NCBI GenBank assembly: GCA_016873395.1
Contig: VGXG01000001.1
Coordinates: forward strand, 62,001 to 126,000
Direction of reading: 5' to 3'
Origin: Nitrospira sp.
Lineage (GTDB): Bacteria; Nitrospirota; Nitrospiria; Nitrospirales; Nitrospiraceae
Length of the DNA: 64,000 nucleotides
In this document: positions 41,710-50,694 of the stretch, in pieces
Position numbering within the stretch: position 1 is the first letter of the stretch
Layout of the letters: each line of letters starts with the position of its first letter
Program-made: the position numbers and the translations under genes
The notes under the pieces: model-generated
The model's input: only the letters and a program-made list of their open reading frames with translations
What the model was told of the DNA's origin: nothing
Databases searched by the model: none

Positions 41710-42782
41710 GTCGGCTCCTTGTTCGCGACAGACCGCTCGCCACCAACCGGCCGCCCCTCGCATGTGTTGCCCTGCTGGCCCTGCTTTGCGGCTGCGGCAG
41801 GCAGAGCGACACCATCGTCTCGATCGCGCTGCACCCGACGAACCAGCACATCATGTACGTGGCGACGAACGAATCGGTCTACAAGACCAGGGACGGCGGC
41901 GACACCTGGGAACGGATGGCCACCGACTTGAGTACCTATCGCGTCATTACCCTGGCCCTGGATCCGAAGCGTCCGGCCTCCGTCTACGCCGGCACGATGG
42001 GGGACGCGGTCTACAAGAGTCCGGATGGAGGGCAGCGCTGGATTGTCCACAATGCCGGCCTCAAAGAGCATATTTCCGTCGTCAACCAATTTGTGTTCGA
42101 TTCTCGTGACAGTGAGACGGTCTATGCCGCCACGACGGTTGGGGTCTTCCGCACCACGGACGGAGGCCGCCTGTGGGACGAGCGGATGACGGGGATGAAA
42201 GAGGTGCATATCGTCTTCAGCCTCGCCATGGACCCGACGAGGCCCCACGTCTTTTACGCAGGGACCTCCGGGGGCGTGTACCGAAGCGCCGACGCGACCG
42301 CCACCTGGCAGAAGATCAACGAGGGGCTCATCCCCGCCGAGATCCTGGACGCCTCGCTGGCATTAGGCGTGAGCAGTCTGGCGGTGGATCGCCAACATCC
42401 GGACACGGTCTATGCCGGCACAAACAAGGGCCTCTTCAAGAGCGCCAACAGGGGTGAGTCCTGGGTGCGTATCGGACAGTCCATGACGGATCAGTACATC
42501 AGTTGCATCGTGATCGCCCCGGACGACACCGCCATCCTGTACGTGGGAGGACGAGCCGGTATTCAGAAGAGCGTCGACGGAGGACAGACCTGGCAGGTCA
42601 TGAACGAGGGGTTGGCCACCACCAACATCCGCACGATCGTCATGAGCCCGCTTGATTCGCGCACGCTCTTTGCCGGCACCAACGGCAGCGGACTCTATCG
42701 GAGCCGCGACGGCGCGAAAAGCTGGGCGCGGGTGCCGCTGGCTTCCAAAGAAGAAGCGACCGCCCCCGCCACCGGCGGGTAG
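41706..42782 (+). CDS. BNR/YCF48-type beta-propeller protein
   Basis: 358 aa. N-terminal signal with a weak lipobox (LLALLCGC, Cys near 31). The rest is about seven repeats of an Asp-box or sortilin-like propeller: VYKTRDGGDTWERM, VYKSPDGGQRWIV, VFRTTDGGRLWDE, VYRSADATATWQK, LFKSANRGESWVR, IQKSVDGGQTWQV, LYRSRDGAKSWARV, each with a preceding VYAGT-type strand. Relatives include assembly factors of YCF48 type and glycosidase-like proteins; no catalytic set is visible. It is coupled to the AttH-like gene upstream and the phosphatase gene downstream. Confidence 0.82.
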   Translation: MSRLLVRDRPLATNRPPLACVALLALLCGCGRQSDTIVSIALHPTNQHIMYVATNESVYKTRDGGDTWERMATDLSTYRVITLALDPKRPASVYAGTMGDAVYKSPDGGQRWIVHNAGLKEHISVVNQFVFDSRDSETVYAATTVGVFRTTDGGRLWDERMTGMKEVHIVFSLAMDPTRPHVFYAGTSGGVYRSADATATWQKINEGLIPAEILDASLALGVSSLAVDRQHPDTVYAGTNKGLFKSANRGESWVRIGQSMTDQYISCIVIAPDDTAILYVGGRAGIQKSVDGGQTWQVMNEGLATTNIRTIVMSPLDSRTLFAGTNGSGLYRSRDGAKSWARVPLASKEEATAPATGG

Positions 42783-42795
42783 GAGTCAGGCACAG

Positions 42796-43410
42796 ATGAC
42801 GACGATTGTTCTCGTCAGGCACGGAGAGACGGACTGGAACCGCAGCGGCCAGATCATGGGAGAGCGGCCGGTGCCATTGAACCGGCAGGGAGAAATTCAG
42901 GCGACCAGGCTGGCTTCCCTGCTCAAGAGGCGACCGGTCGGCGCCATCTACTCCAGCCCGGTGGCCCGGACCGTGCAAACGGCCGAGATCCTGGCTCAGA
43001 CGCTGCACGTGCCGGTGAGGACCGATCCAGGGCTCACGGAGATCGGGGTCGGGCAATGGGAAGGGCGGTTTTGGAAAGACCTGGCGGATGAACTCGTACG
43101 GCAGAACTTCTATCGCAATCCGCTTGAGGCACGCCCTCCCGGAGGGGAAACGCTCCGCGAGGTCCAGACGCGAGCCGTGGCAGCAGTCGAGCGGGCCAGC
43201 GCCGACGCCGCCGGCCCCCTGCTGGTCGTATCCCATGCAGACGTGGTCCGCGCCATCCTGGCCCACTACCTTCGGTTCGACTTGCAGACGGTCCGCCAAC
43301 TACGCATCGACCATGCGTCCTTGACCGTTTTCCAGCTCAATGGAACCACCGCGGACCTTCTCTGCCTGAACTATCCCCCCGACCTCAATTCCCTCTGGCC
43401 AGCCGGCTGA
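42796..43410 (+). CDS. Histidine phosphatase family protein
   Basis: 204 aa. Phosphoglycerate-mutase-like fold with LVRHGETDWNRSGQIMG (phospho-His), YSSPVARTVQTAEILA (Arg), LTEIGVGQWEG and VVSHADVVRAILAHYL (second His). ATG 42796 has AGGAG 9 bp upstream, within the end of the previous gene. The family includes cobalamin and alpha-ribazole phosphatases and broad phosphatases; substrate unassigned. Last in a three-gene run. Confidence 0.88.
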   Translation: MTTIVLVRHGETDWNRSGQIMGERPVPLNRQGEIQATRLASLLKRRPVGAIYSSPVARTVQTAEILAQTLHVPVRTDPGLTEIGVGQWEGRFWKDLADELVRQNFYRNPLEARPPGGETLREVQTRAVAAVERASADAAGPLLVVSHADVVRAILAHYLRFDLQTVRQLRIDHASLTVFQLNGTTADLLCLNYPPDLNSLWPAG

Positions 43411-43441
43411 AGCGGCGCCGCTTCCGATTCGTCCGTCGTTC

Positions 43442-43936
43442 TCAGGCCCCTTCCTTCCCGCCTTCCGGAGCATCCTTGCCGTGTCTGTAGCGGCTCCTGA
43501 GATCATTCATGCCGTCGGACAGGACTTTCCATTCTTGCGCTGTCAAGAGTTCCTTCATCTTGAACCGCATAACCAGTATCTTGCTTGCGGAGCGCATGCG
43601 GCTGTTGTTCATTTCGTCCAGAATCTTCGTGAAGTCCTCCGGCGTCGCTTCATAGTCGGCGTTCAGCTCGTAGAGTTTGCGATGGTAGTGCCGATTCTGC
43701 CGGGAGGTGTGCTTGACCTCGGCGATGATGTCCCCCACGATGGCTTGTACCTGCTTGGCCTTCTCCTGGTCCTGCACTGTCTTGTCGATCAGCACCGTCA
43801 TTTCCTGGGCCCCTTTCTCGGCCGCATACTCGCCTCCGCGACCTGGATAGTCCATCCCATGATGGTGGGAGCCGCAACCCGCCGTCACCATGATGGTTGC
43901 CGCAAACAGTCCCGCGAGCAGTGGTGCTTGTTTCAT
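43442..43936 (-). CDS. Lipoprotein with Spy/CpxP-like helical domain
   Basis: 164 aa. Signal peptide with lipobox VTAGC (Cys near 21), then a His/Gly linker and an all-helical domain: IDKTVQDQEKAKQVQAIVGD, HTSRQNRHYHRKLYELNADY, LLTAQEWKVLSDGMNDLRSR. The LLTAQEW element resembles the LTXXQ motif of Spy/CpxP periplasmic chaperones and metal sensors. Possibly involved in envelope stress; this is inference. Confidence 0.7.
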   Translation of the reverse strand: MKQAPLLAGLFAATIMVTAGCGSHHHGMDYPGRGGEYAAEKGAQEMTVLIDKTVQDQEKAKQVQAIVGDIIAEVKHTSRQNRHYHRKLYELNADYEATPEDFTKILDEMNNSRMRSASKILVMRFKMKELLTAQEWKVLSDGMNDLRSRYRHGKDAPEGGKEGA

Positions 43937-44215
43937 TCGTTCCTCCTCTCAGCGTGGATCATTCTAACCCTCGCGCCGGCCTCACGATAACATAGGCCGA
44001 TTCCGATTTCGAGCATTCGGAGACAGCTTTTCCCCCGCACGGTTCAGTAAGAAATTCCCGGTCCTGACCGCTGGATGGGCCTGTTTTCCATCAAATCAGC
44101 CGCTTATGAAACCGCACAACCTCGAATACAAGCCTTTGAAATTCACTGATCTTGCGAATAGAACACGAGCGGAGTACAGGAGTATTCTTGTAAATCGAAG
44201 CTGCTTAAAATTTTC

Positions 44216-44244
44216 TTGACAGCTCTTCTAAGCTCTGCTACAAA
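44216..44244 (+). promoter_or_regulatory. Sigma-70 promoter for coiled-coil/HARE-HTH gene
   Basis: TTGACA (44216-44221), 17-bp spacer, TACAAA (44239-44244). It lies ~30 bp before the preferred GTG start at 44273. The 270 bp upstream back to the lipoprotein gene are AT-rich and show no gene. Confidence 0.6.
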
Positions 44245-44272
44245 GCAAGCATGTTCACAAGGGGTCTTGCTT

Positions 44273-44779
44273 GTGGAAGAATTGAAAGACATATTGGTCG
44301 GCCTCGAACAGCGTATCAGCGCCTATAAAAACCGCCTCCAAGAGCTTGAAAAAAAGCGCGCGCGTCTCGAAGAGGAAATCGCCACAATTAAGAAGTATCT
44401 AGAGTTGGCAGAAACCCTGTATCGCGTTGAAGCCGACAAGGCCAAGCTTGCCAGCCTGTCCAGCCAGATTATTACCGACGACAAGGCTCCACGACACCTC
44501 CCCGTCGATGTCACCGATCAGTCCAGAGAAATTTTGCTCGGGCGCAGCAAATACGTCGCCATGAGCGTCCCTGAGGCGGCGCATCAAATCTTGCGAGAGG
44601 CGCGTCGGCCCATGCATGCCAAGGAGCTATTACAGCGTCTGATTGAAGGGGGCATGCCGATCAAAGGGAAGACCCCCTTGACGTCGGTCGCCACCTCGCT
44701 GAAGCGCGATAAACGTTTCAGAAAGGTCGGGCCCAATACCTTCGATGCGCTCGAAGAAGTGTTGACGAAGGCTGTGTAG
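44273..44779 (+). CDS. Coiled-coil protein with HARE-HTH-like winged helix
   Basis: 168 aa. Residues 1-60 form a coiled coil (EELKDILVGLEQRISAYKNR, LQELEKKRARLEEEIATIKK). Residues ~95-160 resemble the HB1/HARE-HTH domain: MSVPEAAHQILREARRPMHA, KELLQRLIEGGMPIKGKTPL, TSVATSLKRDKRFRKVGPNT. That domain occurs in RpoE delta, restriction and chromatin proteins. The GTG start is chosen because AAGGGG stands 8 bp before it and because an upstream TTG start would coincide with the -35 box. It has its own promoter. Confidence 0.75.
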   Translation: MEELKDILVGLEQRISAYKNRLQELEKKRARLEEEIATIKKYLELAETLYRVEADKAKLASLSSQIITDDKAPRHLPVDVTDQSREILLGRSKYVAMSVPEAAHQILREARRPMHAKELLQRLIEGGMPIKGKTPLTSVATSLKRDKRFRKVGPNTFDALEEVLTKAV

Positions 44780-44826
44780 GATTGCCGAGACCCCCAACCC
44801 TGAGTCTGTGAAAGGAGGTGAGCGCT

Positions 44827-44862
44827 TTGGCGACGAAGAAGGCGAAGAAGAAAAAGAGGTAA
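44827..44862 (+). CDS. Possible 11-residue basic peptide (MATKKAKKKKR)
   Basis: Reading frame TTG to TAA encoding MATKKAKKKKR. It is preceded by AAAGGAGGTG (44811-44820), a perfect anti-16S Shine-Dalgarno, with 8 bp spacing, and is followed 16 bp later by a strong terminator. A GTG start at 44808 in another frame gives an acidic 22-aa peptide with no ribosome site. Such a short gene is unusual; the ribosome site is the main argument. Confidence 0.45.
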   Translation: MATKKAKKKKR

Positions 44863-44877
44863 CCCCTCCATGATTAC

Positions 44878-44922
44878 GGCGCCGGACGTAAGGCCACTTG
44901 CGCCCGGCGCCTCTTTTTTATT
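44878..44922 (+). terminator. Rho-independent terminator
   Basis: GGCGCCGG (44878-44885) pairs with CCGGCGCC (44904-44911), followed by TCTTTTTTATT. It ends the plus-strand unit that begins at the 44216 promoter; lpxC comes from the other side. Confidence 0.85.
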
Positions 44923-45035
44923 CTCCACGGTCCTGCCGACTGTCCCCCGGCTTGCTTTCACGGAAACAAGAGTCAGGAAGGCTTGTGCTGCTTCTTCAAG
45001 AAGCGGCACTTTCGAGGGCGCTATCGCGTGGAGTC

Positions 45036-45980
45036 TTAGGCTGCGGGAATCGCCTGCAGCGCGGCGCCCTGCGCAAGCGCATAGACAGGGCGAGAAAACG
45101 GTGCGGAGGCGGCAACAGAGGCTTGATCGGCGCTCAGCAAGACCCAGCTATCCGGCTGTGCGAGAATCTTCTCCACCAATTTTGTGTGGAGCGCGTGGCC
45201 TGAGCGATCGGCAATGAGGTGCCCGATGAACGGAATACCTAGCAGCGCCAAGTCGCCGATCAGATCCAGGACTTTATGGCGCACGAACTCATTCTGGAAG
45301 CGAAGCCCTGACGCATTGAGAATCTCCCGATCCGACAGCACGATCGTGTTATCGAGCGATCCGCCCTTGGCCAACCCCTTGGCCCACAGGCCTTCCACTT
45401 CTTTCAGAAATGCGAAGGTGCGGGCGTCCGCAATATCTTGCTCAAACGCGGCGGTGGACCAGTCGTACACGTACGCCTGCTTCTTGATCATCGGATGATC
45501 GTACTCGACCGAGCACGTGATGCGGGGAGTCGCAGAAGGCTCGATGATCACACGCCGACGGCCATCCGTGACCTCGATCGGCCGCATAATTTTCAGGTAC
45601 GGCTGGCGCCGCTCTTGCGCAACGACCTCGGCATCGCGAATCAGCCGCACGAATGAGTTGGCGCTTCCGTCCATGGCCGGAACTTCTCCGCCGTCCAATT
45701 CCGCGAACACGTTGTCAACTTCCAAACCGGCCAGCGCGGCCAACACATGCTCGACCGTCTTGATCTGCGTCCCGTCGACGCTCAAGGCCGTGCAGAACTC
45801 CGTCGACACCAGGTGACTGATCGATGCGCTCAACGACACCGTTCCACCCGTCTGATGCCGCACGAACACGACGCCGGTATCCGGCGGGGCCGGACTCAGC
45901 GTGAGCGTCACCGGCTGCCCCGTATGGAGCCCTACTCCCGAACAGGTGATTGAACGACCGATGGTCTGTTGCTGGCGCAT
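45036..45980 (-). CDS. lpxC: UDP-3-O-acyl-N-acetylglucosamine deacetylase (LpxC)
   Basis: 314 aa. The zinc-dependent committed step of lipid A synthesis. Motifs: RQQQTIGRSITCSGVGLHTG, IKTVEHVLAALAGLEVDNVF (zinc His), PAMDGSANSFV, RTFAFLKEVE, GLRFQNEFVRHKVLDLIGDL (zinc His and Asp), and HLIADRSGHALHTKLV (catalytic His). The ATG at 45980 is typical. It shows that the organism makes lipid A. Transcription comes from a 400-bp upstream gap. Confidence 0.96.
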   Translation of the reverse strand: MRQQQTIGRSITCSGVGLHTGQPVTLTLSPAPPDTGVVFVRHQTGGTVSLSASISHLVSTEFCTALSVDGTQIKTVEHVLAALAGLEVDNVFAELDGGEVPAMDGSANSFVRLIRDAEVVAQERRQPYLKIMRPIEVTDGRRRVIIEPSATPRITCSVEYDHPMIKKQAYVYDWSTAAFEQDIADARTFAFLKEVEGLWAKGLAKGGSLDNTIVLSDREILNASGLRFQNEFVRHKVLDLIGDLALLGIPFIGHLIADRSGHALHTKLVEKILAQPDSWVLLSADQASVAASAPFSRPVYALAQGAALQAIPAA

Positions 45981-46304
45981 AGTCTTTATTGCTCTAAATA
46001 GACCAAGAGAAGTTTAGCAATGACCATGCCAACATTCCCACATTCATAAGTTTTCACAAGATATTGATTCTCAATGAAATAGTTTGAAGTTGCGGCTAGA
46101 AATTATGGCTCCGTGTTGCCAAAACGCAACAGGTGTGGCTTTTAAGCAGGTGCCTTCCTGTTGGACAGATGATGCACCACCCTTTCTCGCTCAAACTAAG
46201 ATCGGCTAGAAACCGGAAAAACTGTACCCTAACCGGAGCAACTGCGACACAAGAGAGGCCCGCACTCGAACGGGTTTGCCGTGGGGAAAAAACTGGTATG
46301 CCTG
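45981..46304. other. Intergenic region upstream of lpxC
   Basis: About 320 bp with no gene and lower GC than its surroundings. It holds an inverted repeat ATTGA-TTC-TCAAT (about 46064-46076) and a stem TGTTGC-CAAAAC-GCAACA (about 46117-46134). The lpxC promoter should lie at its left side, but I cannot place a good -10/-35 pair. Confidence 0.4.
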
Positions 46305-46380
46305 AAAGTTTTCAGTCATCAGTTGTCAGTTCTGGTTTTCAGAAACCGAATACCGACAACTGATCACTGCCACTTCTGCC
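46305..46380. repeat. Island TCAGTTN / AACTGAT behind the response regulator
   Basis: Left GTTTTCAGTCATCAGTTGTC and AGTTCTGGTTTTCAG; right CGACAACTGATCACTGCC. Same class as 38592 and 55540. Confidence 0.8.
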
Positions 46381-47051
46381 TACGGCCTCGGGTTCAGCTC
46401 GATCAACCCCTTACGGATCGCCAGGATGGCTGCCTGCGTACGGTCGTAGACTTGGAGCTTGTGAAAGATATTGCGGACATGATTTTTGACGGTCTTCTCG
46501 CTCAGATCCAGGCTGTTGGCAATCTCCTTGTTGGTCTTCCCGTCGGCTACGAGCCGCAGCACGGTGATCTCCCGCTCGGTCAAATCGTGCTCCACCCAGG
46601 CCGGCTTCTTGCCCTTCCGCTGCGCCAGCAGTGAAAACTCCGCCAGGATTTTGCTCGCCACGGACGGGTGGATCAGAGATTCTCCGCGATAGACGGCCCG
46701 GATCGCCGCCACGATCTGGGCCGAGTCCGTATCCTTCAGCAAATAGCCGGTTGCGCCCGCCCGCACCAGATCGAAGATGTACTGTTGCTCCTCATACATC
46801 GTGAGCGCGATAACGCCGATGTGGGGGAACTCCCGCTTGACGATGCGGGTCGCCTCCACGCCGCCCATCCGCGGCATGCTCACATCCATCAGGATCACGT
46901 CCGGCAGCAGGGATCGCGCTTTCTCGACCGCCTCCTGCCCATCCTGCGCCTCCCCCACCACCTCAATGTTGTCCTTGGTCTTCAGGATGGCGGCCAAACC
47001 TTCCCGCACCACCCGGTGATCGTCCGCAATGAGCACCTTAATCCGTTCCAT
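46380..47051 (-). CDS. NarL/FixJ-type response regulator
   Basis: 223 aa. Receiver domain KVLIADDHRVVREGLAAILK, phospho-Asp in DVILMDVSMPRMGG, YLLKDTD (Lys); LuxR-type HTH at the C-terminus (LTEREITVLRLVADGKTNKE, IANSLDLSEKTVKNHVRNIF). It overlaps the upstream kinase gene by 14 bp. Target genes are not deducible. Confidence 0.95.
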   Translation of the reverse strand: MERIKVLIADDHRVVREGLAAILKTKDNIEVVGEAQDGQEAVEKARSLLPDVILMDVSMPRMGGVEATRIVKREFPHIGVIALTMYEEQQYIFDLVRAGATGYLLKDTDSAQIVAAIRAVYRGESLIHPSVASKILAEFSLLAQRKGKKPAWVEHDLTEREITVLRLVADGKTNKEIANSLDLSEKTVKNHVRNIFHKLQVYDRTQAAILAIRKGLIELNPRP

Positions 47052-48129
47052 GGAGCTCCGCCTCCTTCGTCGTCAGCGGCACCTCGATAACCACCCGCGT
47101 GCCGTGCCCCTTCTTCGATTCGATCAGTCCCTCTCCGCCTACCAGGCGAGCCCGCTCCAAGATGCCCCTCAAGCCGAAATGGTCCCACTTCTCGGGGTCC
47201 CGCGCCACCGCCTCCACGTCGAACCCGATCCCGTTATCGCTGATCGTGGCCGTCAAAACATCGCGGCCGATAGCCAACTGGACCGCGACGCGGTCAGCCT
47301 TTGCGTGCTTTTGCACGTTGCTCAGCGCCTCCTGCACGATGCGGAACAGGAAGATCTTGGTGCGCGGAAACAGCATGGTCTCATCGCCGGATACCGAGAA
47401 TTCGGTCTTGATGTGGTATTGCGTATCGTACGACTTCAGATAGTTTATGAGCGCCGGGATCAGATCGAGCTTGTCGTAGTGGAGCGGACGCAGGTTGAAG
47501 ATGACCTGGCGGGCCTCCTGGATGGCCAGTTTCAGTTGCGCTTTGGTCTCCCGCAGCGTGGCCTGGCAGGCCTTCGGATTTTTCCGGAGGAGCTCCTGGC
47601 AGAGATCCAGCTTGAAATTCACGCCGGCCAGGTTTTGCACCAAGCCGTCGTGGATCTCGCAGGCGATGCGGGTGCGCTCCTCGCTGACGGCCGCCCCGGC
47701 CTCTTTGACATAAAGCCGGTAGAGCGATTGGTATTTGCTGAGCGTCCGTTCGATCTCGGCCGTGGCCCGGATGCGGGCTTCGATCAGTTGCCACATGAAC
47801 TTCGCGCTGGCGCCCCCGATCACCGCCACGCCCATGCGGTGAAAATCCTGCAACACCTGCCCCACCTCTGCATTGCCGGTCACATCGATGATCAAATCGA
47901 CGCGCTCCATCTCCAGCAGCTCGCGGTAGTCGCGCGTCACCGGTACCTTGAGACGGCGGGCCAGCGCGAGGCCGGGCGCCTGGGGATTCACCTCCGCGAT
48001 CCCCACGATCTGCACCAACGGATCCCGCGCGAAGATCTCCATCAAGGCGGTCCCCCCGCGGCCGGCCCCGATGATGGCCACGTAGGTCGCGGCGGTCGGC
48101 GGCCGTCTCCGGACCGAACCGGCTTTCAT
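47038..48129 (-). CDS. NarX-type histidine kinase with N-terminal Rossmann domain
   Basis: 363 aa from ATG 48127-48129. Residues ~17-145 are an NAD(P)- or nucleotide-binding Rossmann fold: VAIIGAGRGGTALMEIFARD (GXGXXG), IVGIAEVNPQAPGLALARRL, VDLIIDVTGNAEVGQVL, MGVAVIGGASAKFM. They are followed by a coiled linker, HisKA_3 (ERTRIACEIHDGLVQNLAGV with the phospho-His) and a HATPase (EALSNVQKHAKADRV, ISDNGIGFD, HFGLRGILERARLVGG, GHGTRVVIEVP). No transmembrane segment, so the signal is cytosolic, perhaps the NAD(P)H ratio. Longer starts exist upstream (to 48291) but are low-complexity and overlap nrdR. Confidence 0.9.
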   Translation of the reverse strand: MKAGSVRRRPPTAATYVAIIGAGRGGTALMEIFARDPLVQIVGIAEVNPQAPGLALARRLKVPVTRDYRELLEMERVDLIIDVTGNAEVGQVLQDFHRMGVAVIGGASAKFMWQLIEARIRATAEIERTLSKYQSLYRLYVKEAGAAVSEERTRIACEIHDGLVQNLAGVNFKLDLCQELLRKNPKACQATLRETKAQLKLAIQEARQVIFNLRPLHYDKLDLIPALINYLKSYDTQYHIKTEFSVSGDETMLFPRTKIFLFRIVQEALSNVQKHAKADRVAVQLAIGRDVLTATISDNGIGFDVEAVARDPEKWDHFGLRGILERARLVGGEGLIESKKGHGTRVVIEVPLTTKEAELHGTD

Positions 48130-48271
48130 CCGCCCGGACTGTCGAGCTGTGTGTTTCGTTGCCGGCACGCACCGCCTCGCACGCGACGGGTTCGGAGAAC
48201 GGGTCAGCTTGCCTGAGCCAAAACCGACGGCGAGCGGAGAGGAAGGAATGATGAAAACGGACGAGGACGGC

Positions 48272-48736
48272 CTACTTCTCCCGCCGCTCACGGGCCAATG
48301 CTTTCAGCTCGTCCATGAACTGATCGATGTCCTTGAATTCCCGGTAGACCGACGCAAACCGGACGTATGCCACCTGGTCCAATTGATGGAGTTCCTTCAT
48401 CACTTCTTCCCCGACCGCCGTGCTCGGAATCTCGGTCTCCCCCATCTCCTGGATGCGTTTCTCGATCCGATCCGTCACGGCCTCGATCGTGGCGGTGCTG
48501 ATCGGCCGCTTCTCACACGCTTTCTTGATGCCGCCCAGGATCTTCATGCGATCGAAGGGTTCGCGCCGCCCGTCTTTCTTCACCACCACCGGCAGGCTTT
48601 CTTCGACCCGCTCATAGGTGGTATAGCGGCGCTTGCAGGCGAGGCACTCCCGGCGGCGGCGAATGACCTCGCCTTCCCGGGCCGTCCGCGAATCTACGAC
48701 CTTGTCTTCGTCTTCATCGCAGAAGGGGCATCTCAC
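48272..48736 (-). CDS. nrdR: Transcriptional regulator NrdR
   Basis: 154 aa. Represses ribonucleotide reductase genes when dATP binds. A zinc ribbon ([20 protein letters not shown] with C31-type [20 protein letters not shown]) precedes the ATP-cone ([40 protein letters not shown]). Full length. It lies 24 bp downstream of glyA, a frequent neighbour. Confidence 0.97.
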   Translation of the reverse strand: MRCPFCDEDEDKVVDSRTAREGEVIRRRRECLACKRRYTTYERVEESLPVVVKKDGRREPFDRMKILGGIKKACEKRPISTATIEAVTDRIEKRIQEMGETEIPSTAVGEEVMKELHQLDQVAYVRFASVYREFKDIDQFMDELKALARERREK

Positions 48737-48760
48737 CGGCGGGGCATCCTCATCAGCCGC

Positions 48761-50038
48761 TTAACCTGGCGTCGCGTCGTAGGGGTAAAAGATCGGAAAC
48801 CGGCCGCAGAGGGCTTTGGCCTGCTTGCGGACCTCCCGTTGCGCCCGCTTATCCTGGGGCTTCTGCAAGACACGATCGATCAGTCCGACGATCTCGCCCA
48901 TCTCCGTTTCTCTCATGCCGCGCGTGGCCACGATAGGCGTTCCCAACCTGATCCCGCTCGCGACGGCCGGCGGCTTCTCGTCGTAGGGGACGGTGTTCTT
49001 GTTGACGATGATGCCGGCCGCGTCCAGCGCCGTCTCCGCCTCCTTGCCGGTAATCCCTTTCGCGCTCAAATTGACGAGCATCAGGTGCGTGTCGGTGCCC
49101 CCGGACACCACGCGGTAGCCGCGCTCCGTCAGCCCGGAAGCAAGGGCCTTGGCGTCGGCCAGCACCTGCCGCTGGTAGGTGTGAAACCCCGGCGACAGGG
49201 CTTCCTGCAGCGCCACCGCCTTGGCCGCGATCACATGCATGAGCGGCCCCCCCTGCGTGCCCGGGAAGATGATCTTGTCCACCGCCTTGGCATGTTCCGC
49301 CTTGCACATCACGATGCCGCCGCGGGGGCCCCGCAGGGTCTTGTGTGTGGTGGTCGTCACGAAATCCGCGTAGGGCACCGGGCTCGGATGGAGGCCGGCG
49401 GCGATCAAGCCCGCGATGTGGGCGATGTCCACCATGAGGTACGCACCCACCGACCGGGCGATCTGCTGGAAGCGGGGGAAGTCCAGAATCCTCGCGTAGG
49501 CGCTGGCGCCCACCACAAGCATGCGGGGCCGGCATTCCTCCGCGATGCGCTGGACTGCGTCATAGTCAATTTGCTCGGTCTGGCGATCCACTCCATAGAA
49601 ATAGGAATGAAAGAGGATGCCGGAAAAATTCACCTTGCTGCCGTGGGTCAGGTGCCCGCCCTGCGCCAAGTCCATGCCCAGGATCGCGTCCCCCGGCTTC
49701 AGCACCGACAGGTAGGCCGCCATGTTGGCCTGCGAACCGGAGTGCGGCTGCACGTTGACGTGCTCGGCGCCGAAGATCTGCTTGGCCCGCTCGATTGCGA
49801 GCGACTCCACCGTATCCACGTGCTGACAGCCGCCGTAATAGCGGCGACCCGGATAGCCCTCGGCATACTTATTGGTCATCAGGCAGCCCTGGGCCGCCAG
49901 GACCGCCGGGCTGGCAAAATTCTCTGAGGCGATCAGCAGCAGCTTCTCCTTCTGGCGCTTTTCCTCTTTCCGGATCGCCTCGAAGACAGCCGGGTCGGTC
50001 GCCTTTAACGCCTTCATGGAGCCTACCGCGTTTTTCAT
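48761..50038 (-). CDS. glyA: Serine hydroxymethyltransferase
   Basis: 425 aa PLP enzyme interconverting serine and glycine with tetrahydrofolate. Motifs: [113 protein letters not shown] (PLP Lys), [13 protein letters not shown]. It is 62 bp downstream of rplI and upstream of nrdR. Confidence 0.98.
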   Translation of the reverse strand: MKNAVGSMKALKATDPAVFEAIRKEEKRQKEKLLLIASENFASPAVLAAQGCLMTNKYAEGYPGRRYYGGCQHVDTVESLAIERAKQIFGAEHVNVQPHSGSQANMAAYLSVLKPGDAILGMDLAQGGHLTHGSKVNFSGILFHSYFYGVDRQTEQIDYDAVQRIAEECRPRMLVVGASAYARILDFPRFQQIARSVGAYLMVDIAHIAGLIAAGLHPSPVPYADFVTTTTHKTLRGPRGGIVMCKAEHAKAVDKIIFPGTQGGPLMHVIAAKAVALQEALSPGFHTYQRQVLADAKALASGLTERGYRVVSGGTDTHLMLVNLSAKGITGKEAETALDAAGIIVNKNTVPYDEKPPAVASGIRLGTPIVATRGMRETEMGEIVGLIDRVLQKPQDKRAQREVRKQAKALCGRFPIFYPYDATPG

Positions 50039-50044
50039 ATAGAA

Positions 50045-50112
50045 GTTTGTCGTGTTAAGTGTTCAGTTTTGAGTTAGCCGGACATTCATCACTCACAACT
50101 CACACTTCACCA
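50045..50112. repeat. Island AGTGTTC / CACTCAC between rplI and glyA
   Basis: Left GTTAAGTGTTCAGTTTTGAG; right CATCACTCACAACTCACACT then TCACC. The right arm holds the rplI stop codon. Confidence 0.65.
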
Positions 50113-50573
50113 CTGTCTTGTGGCGCGTCCTGTTTCTTCACCACATGGATCGAGACGGTGGCGGTCACGTCCCGATGCAGCTTCACCGGCACGGCAACGG
50201 TGCCCAGTTCTTTGATCGGGTGCGTCAATTGGATCTTCCTCCGGTCCACCGTGAAGCCCTGCTCGGCCAAGCCCTCGGCGATGTCCTTGACCGTCACCGA
50301 GCCGAACAGCTTGTCATCCTTCCCGACCTGGGCCTGGATGGTCACGGACACGGCCGACATCTTCTTGGCCAAGGCTTCGATCTCCAGCTTCTCCTTCTTG
50401 ACCTTCTCCGCCATCACCCGCTTGGCATGCTCCAACGCCTTGACGTTGCGGGGATTGGCTTCCAACGCCTTCTGCCGAGGCAGCAGATAGTTCCGCGCAA
50501 AGCCGTCCGAAACGTCCAGGAGGTCTCCCAGATGTCCCACCCCTTCCACATTCTCTTGCAGAATCACCTTCAT
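50100..50573 (-). CDS. rplI: 50S ribosomal protein L9
   Basis: 157 aa. MKVILQENVEGVGHLGDLLD and VSDGFARNYLLPRQKALEAN are the L9 N-terminal signature; a long connecting helix and the C-terminal domain (KLFGSVTVKDIAEGLAEQGF, VDRRKIQLTHPIKELGTVAV) follow. ATG 50571-50573 has AGAAGGGG at proper spacing; an upstream ATG would add 22 unrelated residues. Confidence 0.96.
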   Translation of the reverse strand: MKVILQENVEGVGHLGDLLDVSDGFARNYLLPRQKALEANPRNVKALEHAKRVMAEKVKKEKLEIEALAKKMSAVSVTIQAQVGKDDKLFGSVTVKDIAEGLAEQGFTVDRRKIQLTHPIKELGTVAVPVKLHRDVTATVSIHVVKKQDAPQDSGEV

Positions 50574-50694
50574 AGTCATAACCCCTTCTGTTAGAAAGCA
50601 AAAATCATACTGACCGCCAGAGGAAAAGTCAATGAACAACCAAGCGTAGGCGCAGCTTCAATATATTTCCCCTCTATTCGAGAGGTGGCCAGGC

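Noticed and set aside
44216-44272. Upstream TTG start for the coiled-coil/HARE-HTH gene
   Set aside because: That TTG is the first triplet of the -35 box TTGACA; the GTG at 44273 has a ribosome site and lies downstream of the promoter.
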